Shown piece by piece: positions 17,909 through 26,226 of a DNA stretch of 64,000 bases. The notes beneath the pieces are model-generated. The model was not told the DNA's origin, did not search any database, and worked only from the letters and a program-made list of their open reading frames with translations. Source of the DNA: Galbitalea sp. SE-J8 (GTDB taxonomy: Bacteria > Actinomycetota > Actinomycetes > Actinomycetales > Microbacteriaceae); contig NZ_JAUASV010000003.1 of the NCBI RefSeq assembly GCF_030345695.1, positions 124,001 through 188,000 on the forward strand, in the 5' to 3' direction. Made by a program: the position numbers and the translations under genes. Position 1 is the stretch's first letter, and the number at the start of each line of letters is the position of its first letter.

Positions 17909-18199
17909 GTGGCTTTCGGCCCCCTCTGGTCGAGCTCTGTGTTCGCGAACTGCCGTGTGCTGCTCGCCTTCATCGACGGATCGGATGACGTACCGGTGCT
18001 CGTCGGCGGTCATCCGTGGCATCCGTTCGAGAACCCGATCACCGCAGCGCTCGACCTCGCTGGTCTGACGGTCGATGGTCTGCCGCGCGTGAATCGCGTC
18101 CAGTTGGGAGGGAGCGACGTCGAGTCGTTCGTCATCGAGGGCACGTCCGTGGATGACCTCCGGCTGATTCGCTTCGCCCCAGGCGCGAGCGGCGGCTGA
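17909..18199 (+). CDS. Hypothetical protein, 96 aa
   Basis: GTG start at 17909 with an ACGAGG ribosome-site-like run directly upstream. The sequence (VLLAFIDGSDDVPVLVGGHPWHPFENPITAALDLAGL...) has no family I recognise, no signal peptide and one Cys. Beta-rich in appearance. It stands between the toxin-antitoxin island and a repeat cluster, an accessory position. The 54-bp gap to the antitoxin is shared promoter space. Confidence 0.5.
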   Translation: MAFGPLWSSSVFANCRVLLAFIDGSDDVPVLVGGHPWHPFENPITAALDLAGLTVDGLPRVNRVQLGGSDVESFVIEGTSVDDLRLIRFAPGASGG

Positions 18200-18245
18200 C
18201 GTTCGCTGGGGGCGACCGCATTAGCCGTTCCCGGGCCAGTTGTCG

Positions 18246-18350
18246 TGGTCTCGAGACGCGAGCGACTACGTCGCGCGCTCCTCGACCAGCGGGGGTGGGC
18301 GGGGTTTCGAGACGCGGCCTCGCTTCGCTCGGACGCTCCTCAACCAGCGG
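18246..18350. repeat. Dispersed repeat, two copies, overlapping hrpA stop
   Basis: Copy one at 18246-18294 has the GAGCGACTACGTCGC middle. Copy two at 18301-18350 has the CTCGCTTCGCTCG middle and a CTCAACCAGCGG end. The CTCAACC variant reads GGTTGAGG on the minus strand, and its TGA is the stop codon of hrpA at 18340. Confidence 0.9.
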
Positions 18351-21300
18351 GGGAGCTCAGCACCCTCGTGATGCGCTGCAGGCTCACCGGCTCGGCCGTT
18401 CCCAGGTGCTGGGCGAAGAGCGAGAGACGCAGCTCCTCGAGCATCCAGCGCGCGTGACGCAGGTGCGCGGGGGCGCCGGGGGCGAGGGGGAGGTCGCCGC
18501 CCGCGCTCACGTAGCGCTGCGTCGCCTCCGCGAGCTCCGCCATCCAGGTGCGGTCGCGGCCGACGTTCTCCGCGAGCTTCGACACGCGATGCTGGATCCC
18601 GCGCAGGTACACCGCGATGCGCGGCAGCTGCGCGACCCCCGCGGCCGAGACGAAGCCCGGGTAGACGAGGTTCGCGAGCTGCTCGCGGGCGTCGGCGAGC
18701 GGCGCCATGAGCGCGAGCGAGCTCGCCGACGAGATCGCCTTGTCGGCGTCGCGCTGGGCGCCGAGGATCGTCGCGACCTGCGCGACGACGGCGAACATCT
18801 GGTCGAGGATGCCGGCCGACACCCGATCGCGCGCGGCGTCGAACTCGGCGCGGGTCCACACCGGCTCGGGCACAACGGCGTCGATGCACGCGACGAGGCA
18901 GTCCTCGAACAGCGCCGCGGTCGAACGGTACGGGCTCGCGGCGAGCGCGAGCTTCTCGGCGGTCGTGAGGTGCTCCTGCACGTACGACACCGGGGACGGG
19001 ATCGCGAGCAGCAACATCCGACGGATGCCGCCCCGCATCGCGCGCAGTTGCTCGCCCGCGGTCGGGAGCACCCGGATGCTCACGGTCGCTCCGTCGTCGA
19101 CGAACGCGGGGTAGCCGCGCACCGTGCCCGTGCCGTGGGGCGTGTCGACCGCACGGGGGAGCTCGTCGATGGCGAACGTCGTGAGACCGGCGCGCTCGAT
19201 CGCGTTCGCGACGCGCACGGGGGCGGCGGCGATGACGTTCGCGACCGACTGGCGGGTGCGGCTCGCGAGCTTCGTGCGCAGCGCGGTCAGGTCGCGGCTC
19301 GCGGCGATCGTGCGGCCCCGGTCGTCGACCACGGTGAAGCGCATGCGCAGGTGCGCGGGGATGCGGCTCCCGTCGACGTCGTCGGCATCCATCGGCGTGT
19401 AGGTGTGCCGGCGCACCTGCTCAGCGAGCCACTCGGCGATCGGGGTCTCGTCGAGGGCGGTGGTCTCGAGACGCGGGCTCGCTGCGCTCGCGCGCTCCTC
19501 AACCGGCGGACGGTGCGGGGTCGCTGCGCTCGCGCGCTCCTCAACCAGCGGGGTGTGGTGCGGGGTCGCTGCGCTCGCGCGCTCCTCGACCAGCGGGGGG
19601 CGACGGGGGCTCGCTGCGCTCGCGCGCTCCTCGACCAGCGTGCGGTTCAGCTCGTCGACGAAGCGCCGCGCCCAGTCGTTCGCGGGTACGACCGAGCGGC
19701 GGATCGCCTTCGGCAGCGTCTTGATCATCGCCGCGACGAGCTCCTCGCGCAGTCCCGGCACGAGCCAGTCGAATCCCGCCGGCCGGATGCTCGGCAGCAG
19801 CGGCAGCGGGATGCTCACGGTCACGCCGTCGTCATCCGCTCCCGGCTCGAAGCGGTAGCTCAGGGCGAGCGTCTGGTCACCCTGGTGCCACTCGCGCGGG
19901 AACATCCGCTCGTCGACATCCGTATCCGTCGCGTCGTCGACGAGCGCCTCGGGCGTCATCGTGAGCAGGTCGGGCGTGGACTGCAGCTGCTGCCTCCACC
20001 AGCGTTCGAAGCCGCGCACATCCGTCACGTCTGCGGGGATCCGCTCGTCGAAGAAGCGCACGACGTTCTCGTCGTCGAGCAGGATGTCGCGGCGGCGGGT
20101 GCGCTCCTCGATCTCCGCGAGCTCCGCGCGCAGGGCGTGGTTGCGCCGCTCGAACTCCCAGGCGCGACCCTTCTTCCACTCGCGCGGGATGAGGCCGGCG
20201 ACGAGTCCCTCGCGGATGAGCAGCTCGCGCGCCTCGGCGGCGTCGACCCGGGCGAACTGGATGCGCCGGCGCGGCACGATCGGCACGCCGTAGAGCGTCA
20301 CGCGCTCGTAGGCCATCGCCGCGCCCGACTTCTGCGACCAGTGCGGCTCGGCGACGCTGCGCTTGACGAGGTCGCCGGCGATCGGCTCGGCCCACGCGGG
20401 GTCGATCGCGGCGTTCATGCGGGCGAACAGGCGGCTGGTCTCGACGAGCTCGGCGCTCATCACCGCCTCGGGCTGCTTCTTCGCGAGCGCCGAGCCGGGG
20501 AAGATCGCGAACCGGGTGTTGCGGCTGCCGGCGTACTCGCGCTTCGCGCCGGTCTTGTCCGACGTGACGGTGCGGATGCCGAGCTGGCTGAGCAGGCCCG
20601 CGAGCAGGGACCGGTGGATGCCGGCGGCATCCGGGGTCTCCGTGGCCTCGTCGATCGTCAGCCCGATCTGCTTCGCGAGGCGGGTGAGCTGCCGAGACAC
20701 GTCCTCCCACTCCCGAAAACGAAGGAAGTTGATGTACTCCGCGCGGGTCAGGCGCCGGAAAGCGCTCCCGGAGAGCTCTTTCTCCTTCGTTTTCAGGTAG
20801 TCCCAGAGGGCGAGGAGCGTCATGAAGTCGCTCGTCGGATCGGTGAACCGCGCGTGCAGCTGATCCGCGTGCGCGCGCTTGTCGAGGGGGCGCTCGCGCG
20901 GGTCCTGGATGGAGAGGCCCGCGACGATCGCGATGACCTCGCGGCTCACGCCGTGCTTCTTCGACTCGACGATCATCCGGCCGAGGCGGGGATCGACGGG
21001 CAGCTGGGCGAGCTGGCGGCCGATGCGCGTGATGCGCGGGTCGGCGTCGCGCGATCCGGAGTCGACCGCGCCGAGCTCGCGCAGCAGGTCCATGCCGTCC
21101 TTCACGCCGCGCGCGTCCGGCGGCTGCAGGAACGGGAACGCGCCGATGTCGCCGAGTCCGAGCGAGATCATCTGCAGGATGACCGCCGCGAGGTTCGTGC
21201 GCAGGATCTCCGGCTCGGTGAACTCGGGGCGCTTCGCGAAGTCCTCTTCTGAATAGAGGCGGATCGCGATGCCCGGGCTCGTGCGACCCGAGCGGCCGGA

Positions 21301-22350
21301 GCGCTGGTTCGCGGATGCCTGCGAGATCGCCTCGATCGGCAGCCGCTGGATCTTCGCCCGCGCCGAGTACCGGCTGATGCGCGCCGTGCCCGCGTCGACG
21401 ACGTAGCGGATGCCGGGCACCGTGAGGCTCGTCTCGGCGACGTTCGTGGCGAGCACGACCCGGCGCCGCGTCCCGGGCGTCGTCGAGCGCTCGAACACGC
21501 GGTGCTGGTCGGCCGCGGAGAGCCGCCCGTAGAGCGGCAGGATCTCGGTGCCGGGGAAGCGTCGTCCTCGCAGCACGTCCTCGGCGTCCCGGATCTCCGC
21601 CTCGCCGCTGAGGAACACCAGGATGTCGCCGTCGGGTTCGCGCATGAGCTCGGCCACGGCATCCGCGACGCCGGTCATGAGGTCGACCGACTCGACGGGG
21701 GAGTCGTCCGGGTCGTCGGTGGCGGCATCCGTGCGCACGAGGGGGCGGTAACGGATGTCGACGGGGAACGTGCGCCCGGACACCTCGATGATCGGCACCT
21801 CGGCCCCGGTCGCGGCGGAGAAGTGCCGCGCGAAGCTCTCCGGGTCGATGGTCGCCGACGTGACGATCACCTTGAGCTCGGGGCGTCGCGGCAGGATGCG
21901 GGTGAGATACCCGAGCAGGAAATCGACGGTGAGGCTGCGCTCGTGCGCCTCGTCGATGATGATCGCGTCGTATCCGGTCAGGTCGCGGTCGCGATGGATG
22001 CGGTTCAGCAGGATGCCGTCGGTCATCAGGGTCACGCGCGTGCTCTTCGACACCTGGTCGGTGAACCGCACCTGGTAGCCGACGAGCCCGCCGAGGTCGC
22101 TGCCGAGCTCGTCGGCGATGCGCTCGGCGATCGTGCGGGCGGCGATCCGGCGCGGCTGGGTGTGCGCGATGCGCTCGTAGCCGAGCTCGAGAAGCATCTT
22201 CGGCAGCTGGGTCGTCTTGCCGGATCCCGTCGCGCCCGCGACGACGACGACCTGGTGGTCGCGGATCGCGGCCATGATGTCGTCCCGCCGGCCGCTGACC
22301 GGCAGCTCGGGCGGGTAGACGATCGTCGGCGTCGGGAGGGTCTCGGACAT
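18340..22350 (-). CDS. hrpA: ATP-dependent RNA helicase HrpA
   Basis: 1336 residues, usual length for HrpA (about 1300). DEAH-box helicase: Walker A GATGSGKT at 39-46, DEAH at 133-136, SAT motif TSATIDPESF, and RSGRSGRTSPGIAIRLY motif VI; then the helicase-associated HA2/OB region and the long HrpA-specific C-terminal domain. It unwinds RNA, and in E. coli HrpA is linked to rescue of collided ribosomes and mRNA processing. Residues about 904-964 are not HrpA-like: they are four copies of LVEERASAA[S/T]P encoded by dispersed repeats. The C-terminal LSSPAG and stop are also from a repeat. Confidence 0.95.
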   Translation of the reverse strand: MSETLPTPTIVYPPELPVSGRRDDIMAAIRDHQVVVVAGATGSGKTTQLPKMLLELGYERIAHTQPRRIAARTIAERIADELGSDLGGLVGYQVRFTDQVSKSTRVTLMTDGILLNRIHRDRDLTGYDAIIIDEAHERSLTVDFLLGYLTRILPRRPELKVIVTSATIDPESFARHFSAATGAEVPIIEVSGRTFPVDIRYRPLVRTDAATDDPDDSPVESVDLMTGVADAVAELMREPDGDILVFLSGEAEIRDAEDVLRGRRFPGTEILPLYGRLSAADQHRVFERSTTPGTRRRVVLATNVAETSLTVPGIRYVVDAGTARISRYSARAKIQRLPIEAISQASANQRSGRSGRTSPGIAIRLYSEEDFAKRPEFTEPEILRTNLAAVILQMISLGLGDIGAFPFLQPPDARGVKDGMDLLRELGAVDSGSRDADPRITRIGRQLAQLPVDPRLGRMIVESKKHGVSREVIAIVAGLSIQDPRERPLDKRAHADQLHARFTDPTSDFMTLLALWDYLKTKEKELSGSAFRRLTRAEYINFLRFREWEDVSRQLTRLAKQIGLTIDEATETPDAAGIHRSLLAGLLSQLGIRTVTSDKTGAKREYAGSRNTRFAIFPGSALAKKQPEAVMSAELVETSRLFARMNAAIDPAWAEPIAGDLVKRSVAEPHWSQKSGAAMAYERVTLYGVPIVPRRRIQFARVDAAEARELLIREGLVAGLIPREWKKGRAWEFERRNHALRAELAEIEERTRRRDILLDDENVVRFFDERIPADVTDVRGFERWWRQQLQSTPDLLTMTPEALVDDATDTDVDERMFPREWHQGDQTLALSYRFEPGADDDGVTVSIPLPLLPSIRPAGFDWLVPGLREELVAAMIKTLPKAIRRSVVPANDWARRFVDELNRTLVEERASAASPRRPPLVEERASAATPHHTPLVEERASAATPHRPPVEERASAASPRLETTALDETPIAEWLAEQVRRHTYTPMDADDVDGSRIPAHLRMRFTVVDDRGRTIAASRDLTALRTKLASRTRQSVANVIAAAPVRVANAIERAGLTTFAIDELPRAVDTPHGTGTVRGYPAFVDDGATVSIRVLPTAGEQLRAMRGGIRRMLLLAIPSPVSYVQEHLTTAEKLALAASPYRSTAALFEDCLVACIDAVVPEPVWTRAEFDAARDRVSAGILDQMFAVVAQVATILGAQRDADKAISSASSLALMAPLADAREQLANLVYPGFVSAAGVAQLPRIAVYLRGIQHRVSKLAENVGRDRTWMAELAEATQRYVSAGGDLPLAPGAPAHLRHARWMLEELRLSLFAQHLGTAEPVSLQRITRVLSSPAG
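19458..19640. repeat. Four dispersed-repeat units inside hrpA, translated in frame
   Basis: Units sharing GGGGTCGCTGCGCTCGCGCG and CTCCTC[A/G]ACC[A/G]GCGG lie in tandem at 19458-19508, about 19512-19554, 19555-19600 and 19601-19640. The total keeps the hrpA frame open and adds about 60 residues rich in Glu-Glu-Arg-Ala. Only the first unit keeps the full GGTCTCGAGACGCG end. Confidence 0.92.
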
Positions 22351-22377
22351 GAGCCGTCCAGTCTATTCGGCGGCGCT

Positions 22378-22710
22378 CTCGCGCGCCGCAGGGCCGGAGC
22401 CGCCGCTCCGTTGTTCGTGCTCGGGCCGGAGCCGCCGCTCCCCGCTGTTCGTGCTCGGGCGTGTTGACGGGCCGTTCGCTCGCAGTGTTCATTTCGCATA
22501 CTGGAGTTCGCGCTCGTGGTGCACGAACTCCGCCGTCGCCGCTCCGATGCTCGTGTTCGCGCCGGAACCGCCCCCGCTGTTCGTGCTCGGGACGCCGCCG
22601 CCGCTCCGTTGTTCGTGCTCGGGCCTGTTCGCGGGCCGTTCGCTCGCAGTGTTCATTTCGCTTACTGGAGTTCGCGCTCGTGGTGCACGAACTCCAGTAA
22701 GCGAAATGCA
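22378..22710. repeat. Non-coding repeat cluster with 21-bp hairpin upstream of hrpA
   Basis: Gap of 537 bp between hrpA and the HTH gene. The word TTCGTGCTCGGG recurs four times, with a fifth degenerate copy. A longer block, GCCGTTCGCTCGCAGTGTTC followed by ATTTCGC[A/T]TACTGGAGTTCG, occurs twice (22471-22530 and 22637-22700). The second block forms a perfect hairpin: arms 22654-22674 and 22688-22708 (21 bp) around a 13-nt loop. The first block keeps only 8 bp of the stem. No ORF here looks real. This repeat differs from the GGTCTCGAGACGCG family. Confidence 0.85.
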
Positions 22711-22887
22711 TCACGGTTTGGTCGGTGGGCGCTGGGCGGGACTCAACACGGGCCAGGCGGGCGGCGCGGGGCCGAGGAGGCGCGGGCCGGTCGTCCAGTC
22801 CTCCACTGGCCGTTCCGTGCGACGTTGTACGCGGGGAGCGATCGAGGTTGCGGCGGGCGGGCGCTGTTGCGAGACGCTCGGCGCGTG

Positions 22888-23343
22888 ATGAATCCGTTCC
22901 AGGTGATGAGCGAGCCGATCCGAAGACGCATCATCGAACTGCTGTCATCGGGATCGCACACGGCGACCGAGATCGGCGACGTGGTCATGGCCGAGTTCTC
23001 GGTGACCCGACGTGCGGCGACGTGGCACCTCAGGATCCTGCTCGAGAACGAGTGGATCGACGTGCGGCTCGACGGGCCGATCCGGCACTACTTCCTCGAC
23101 GGCACGGGCCTGAATCTGCTCCGCGCGCAGGTGCGCGACCTCGAGGAGCTGTGGGAGCGACGCATCGGATGGCTCGCCGACTACGATCCCCAGCCGGAGC
23201 ACGCGCTTCCCGTGGTCCGTTCGATGCTGCTGCGGCCACCGCGTCCGCCGCGGCCACCGCGGCTTCCCTCGGGCGAGGCGAAGGGACTGCGCGGTCGCGA
23301 TCGTCGCGACGACCTCTGGGCACCCCCGGGCCTATTCGACTGA
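22888..23343 (+). CDS. ArsR-like winged-helix transcriptional regulator
   Basis: 151 residues from ATG 22888 (a GTG three bases earlier is the alternative). MNPFQVMSEPIRRRIIELLSSGSHTATEIGDVV and FSVTRRAATWHLRILLENEWIDVRLDGPIRHYFL are the winged-helix DNA-binding core of ArsR-type regulators, with the recognition helix in RRAATWHLRIL. No metal-binding Cys motif, so the signal is not metal. The C-terminal 60 residues are Pro/Arg rich and low complexity. 55 bp upstream of prpD on the same strand, so it may control the methylcitrate genes. Confidence 0.8.
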   Translation: MNPFQVMSEPIRRRIIELLSSGSHTATEIGDVVMAEFSVTRRAATWHLRILLENEWIDVRLDGPIRHYFLDGTGLNLLRAQVRDLEELWERRIGWLADYDPQPEHALPVVRSMLLRPPRPPRPPRLPSGEAKGLRGRDRRDDLWAPPGLFD

Positions 23344-23398
23344 CCGTCCGTTCGACTGACCGGCCCGTTCGAGCGGGGCGCGCACCTAGGCTGGGCGG

Positions 23399-24934
23399 GT
23401 GAGGATCCACGACGTCCGTGTCCACCCGAGCGCCGACGCGCTCCCGCGCGAGGAGCAGCTCGCCTGGGCGATCGCGGAGGTCGCGAGCGAGCAGCTCACG
23501 CCTACGGATGCCGTCACCGACATGGTGATCAACCGGATCATCGACAACGCGGCCGTGGCGACCGCGAGCCTCACCCGCGGGCCGACCCTCGCCAGCCGCG
23601 ACCAGGCGCTCGCGCACCCGGTGAGCCGCGGGGGAGCGGGCGCATCCGTCTTCGGCGTCGACCCCGGCCCGGCCGGGGCGCCGGACGGCTCGGGTCGCAC
23701 GAGCCCGGAGTGGGCGGCGTGGGCGAACGGCGTCGCCGTGCGCGAGCTCGACTACCACGACACGTTCCTCGCGGCGGAGTACTCGCATCCGGGCGACAAC
23801 ATCCCGCCGATCCTCGCCGTGGCGCAGCACGCCGGCCGCAGCGGCGCCGAGCTGCTGCGCGGCATCGTCACGGGATACGAGATCCAGGTCGACCTCGTGC
23901 GCGCGATCAGCCTGCACGCGCACAAGATCGACCACGTCGCGCACCTCGGGCCGAGCGCCGCCGCGGGCATCGGCACGCTGCTCGGGCTCGACACCGCGAC
24001 GATCTTCCAGGCCATCGGGCAGGCGCTGCACACCACGACCGCGACCCGGCAGAGCCGCAAGGGCGAGATCTCGACGTGGAAGGCGCACGCTCCCGCCTTC
24101 GCCGGCAAGATGGCGGTCGAGGCCGTCGACCGGGCGATGCGCGGGCAGACCAGCCCGACCCCGATCTACGAGGGCGAGGACGGCGTCATCGCGTGGCTGC
24201 TCGATGGACCGGATGCCGCCTACCGCGTGCCGCTGCCCGAGCGCGGCGAGGCGCGCCTCGGCGTCCTGGACACGTACACGAAGGAGCACTCCGCGGAGTA
24301 TCAGGCGCAGGCCTGGATCGACCTCGCGCGCAAGCTCGGCCGCGAGCACCCGGAGCTGCGCGATCCCGCCAGCGTCACACGCGCCGTGCTGCACACGAGC
24401 CACCACACGCACTACGTCATCGGCTCCGGGGCGAACGACCCGCAGAAGTACGACCCGACCGCGAGCCGCGAGACGCTCGACCACTCGATCCCGTACATCT
24501 TCACGGTCGCGCTGCAGGACGGTGCCTGGCACCACGTCGACTCGTACGCGCCCGAGCGCGCGGGTCGGCCCGACACGGTCGAGCTGTGGCGGACGGTCAC
24601 GACCGCCGAGGATGCCGAGTGGACCCGGCGCTACCACTCGACCGATCCGGCCGAGAAGGCGTTCGGGGGCCGGGTGGAGATCGAGCTGGCCAGCGGCGAG
24701 CGCATCGTCGACGAGATCGCGGTGGCCGACGCGCATCCGCTCGGCGCCCGGCCGTTCGCCCGCGTCGACTACGTCGCCAAGTTCCGTACGCTCGCCGACG
24801 GTGTGCTGACGGATGCCGAGGCCGAGCGCTTCCTCGACACCGCCCAGCGCCTGCCCGAGCTCACCGCCGCCGAGCTGTTCGGCCTCACCGTCGTCGCCGA
24901 CGTCCCCACTCGCACGACCCGCGGCATCTTCTAG
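23399..24934 (+). CDS. prpD: 2-methylcitrate dehydratase (MmgE/PrpD family)
   Basis: 511 residues from GTG 23399. PrpD family marks: [50 protein letters not shown], and the [27 protein letters not shown] active-site segment. Length is right for bacterial PrpD (about 480-510). It dehydrates 2-methylcitrate to 2-methylaconitate in the methylcitrate cycle that breaks down propionyl-CoA. prpC follows after 10 bp with its own GGAGG site, so they form one operon. Confidence 0.93.
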   Translation: MRIHDVRVHPSADALPREEQLAWAIAEVASEQLTPTDAVTDMVINRIIDNAAVATASLTRGPTLASRDQALAHPVSRGGAGASVFGVDPGPAGAPDGSGRTSPEWAAWANGVAVRELDYHDTFLAAEYSHPGDNIPPILAVAQHAGRSGAELLRGIVTGYEIQVDLVRAISLHAHKIDHVAHLGPSAAAGIGTLLGLDTATIFQAIGQALHTTTATRQSRKGEISTWKAHAPAFAGKMAVEAVDRAMRGQTSPTPIYEGEDGVIAWLLDGPDAAYRVPLPERGEARLGVLDTYTKEHSAEYQAQAWIDLARKLGREHPELRDPASVTRAVLHTSHHTHYVIGSGANDPQKYDPTASRETLDHSIPYIFTVALQDGAWHHVDSYAPERAGRPDTVELWRTVTTAEDAEWTRRYHSTDPAEKAFGGRVEIELASGERIVDEIAVADAHPLGARPFARVDYVAKFRTLADGVLTDAEAERFLDTAQRLPELTAAELFGLTVVADVPTRTTRGIF

Positions 24935-24944
24935 GAGGCGCACT

Positions 24945-26102
24945 GTGGCAGATCCCGAGATCCGGAAAGGGCTCGTCGGCGTCGTCGCCGACGCGACCGC
25001 GATCAGCAAGGTCAACCCGGAGACGAACTCGCTGCTCTACCGGGGCTACCCCGTGCAGGAGCTCGCGGCGAGCCGCACCTTCGAGGAGGTCGCCTGGCTG
25101 CTCTGGACGGGCGAGCTGCCGACGCCCGAGGACCTCGCGGCGTTCGAGACGCTCGAGCGCTCGCAGCGCTCCCTCGACGACGACGTGCGTCGCGCGATCG
25201 ACGACCTGCCGTTCAGCGCCCACCCGATGGACGTGGTGCGCTGTGCGGTGAGCGTGCTCGGAGCCACGGATGCCGGCCTCACCGACGACCCCGCCTCCTG
25301 GACCGACGCGGACCTGACGCGCGAGCGCAGCATCCGTCTGTTCGCGAAGCTGCCCGCGATCGTCGCGTACGCCCAACGGAGGCTGCGCGGACTCGAGGCG
25401 GTCGAGCCGCGGGACGACCTCGGCTGGAGCGCCGACCTGCTGCACCTGACGTTCGGCGACGTGCCGAGCCTCAGGGTCGTGACGGCGTTCGACCGGTCGA
25501 TGATCCTGTACGCGGAGCACTCGTTCAACGCGTCGACGTTCACGGCGCGGGTCGTCGCCTCGACGCTCAGCGACGTGTACTCGGCGGTGACCGCGGCGAT
25601 CGGCGCGCTCAAGGGCCCGCTGCACGGGGGCGCCAACGAGGCGGTGCAGCACGCGTTCGACGAGATCCGTGCGTCGGGCGGCGCGGGGGCGGATGCCGCG
25701 CGGGCCTGGCTCGACGCGGCGCTCGCGCAGAAGCGCAAGATCATGGGCTTCGGGCACCGGGTCTACAAGAACGGCGACTCGCGGGTGCCGACCATGCGCG
25801 CGGCGCTCGAGGAGCTCGTCGCGGAGTACGAGCGGCCCGACGTCATCGAGCTGTACGACGCGCTCGAGGGCGCCATGGACGCCGCGAAGGGCATCAAACC
25901 GAACCTCGACTACCCGTCGGGACCGGCGTACGCGCTCATCGGCTTCGACACGGCGATCTTCACGCCGCTGTTCGTCGCGGCGCGCGTCACGGGCTGGACG
26001 GCGCACGTCGCGGAGCAGTTCGCGTCGAACGCGCTCATCCGCCCGCTCTCGGCCTACGCGGGCCCGGCGCAGCGCGCCGTTCCGGCATCCGCCGCCGGTT
26101 GA
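24945..26102 (+). CDS. prpC: 2-methylcitrate synthase / citrate synthase
   Basis: 385 residues from GTG 24945, TAGGAGG site directly upstream. Citrate synthase motifs: NSLLYRGYPVQELA, the His region AEHSFNASTFTARVVAST, GALKGPLHGGANEAV with the catalytic His, and MGFGHRVYKNGDSRV. Position after prpD argues for 2-methylcitrate synthase (propionyl-CoA plus oxaloacetate). The last codons and TGA stop lie in a GCCGGTTGAGGAGC remnant of the dispersed repeat. Methylisocitrate lyase (prpB), the third enzyme of the cycle, is not between or beside the two genes. Confidence 0.92.
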   Translation: MADPEIRKGLVGVVADATAISKVNPETNSLLYRGYPVQELAASRTFEEVAWLLWTGELPTPEDLAAFETLERSQRSLDDDVRRAIDDLPFSAHPMDVVRCAVSVLGATDAGLTDDPASWTDADLTRERSIRLFAKLPAIVAYAQRRLRGLEAVEPRDDLGWSADLLHLTFGDVPSLRVVTAFDRSMILYAEHSFNASTFTARVVASTLSDVYSAVTAAIGALKGPLHGGANEAVQHAFDEIRASGGAGADAARAWLDAALAQKRKIMGFGHRVYKNGDSRVPTMRAALEELVAEYERPDVIELYDALEGAMDAAKGIKPNLDYPSGPAYALIGFDTAIFTPLFVAARVTGWTAHVAEQFASNALIRPLSAYAGPAQRAVPASAAG

Positions 26103-26140
26103 GGAGCCCCGGCTCCCACTGGCTGACGCGGCTCACGCTC

Positions 26141-26194
26141 TTGCCCGCGCCGTTCGAGGTTGCTATGGTCGCGATTACCGAAACGCTTCGGTAA
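26141..26194 (+). promoter_or_regulatory. Sigma-A promoter with LacI-family operator
   Basis: TTGCCC (26141-26146), 17-bp spacer, TATGGT (26164-26169). The palindrome TTACCGAAACGCTTCGGTAA at 26175-26194 covers the expected start point, and its centre has the CG-rich GAAACGC form of LacI/GalR family operators. No LacI regulator lies in the window. This predicts sugar-responsive repression of the secreted hydrolase at 26227. Confidence 0.75.
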
Positions 26195-26226
26195 ATATCC
26201 CACCGTTCCTCAGACAAGGAAGACTG

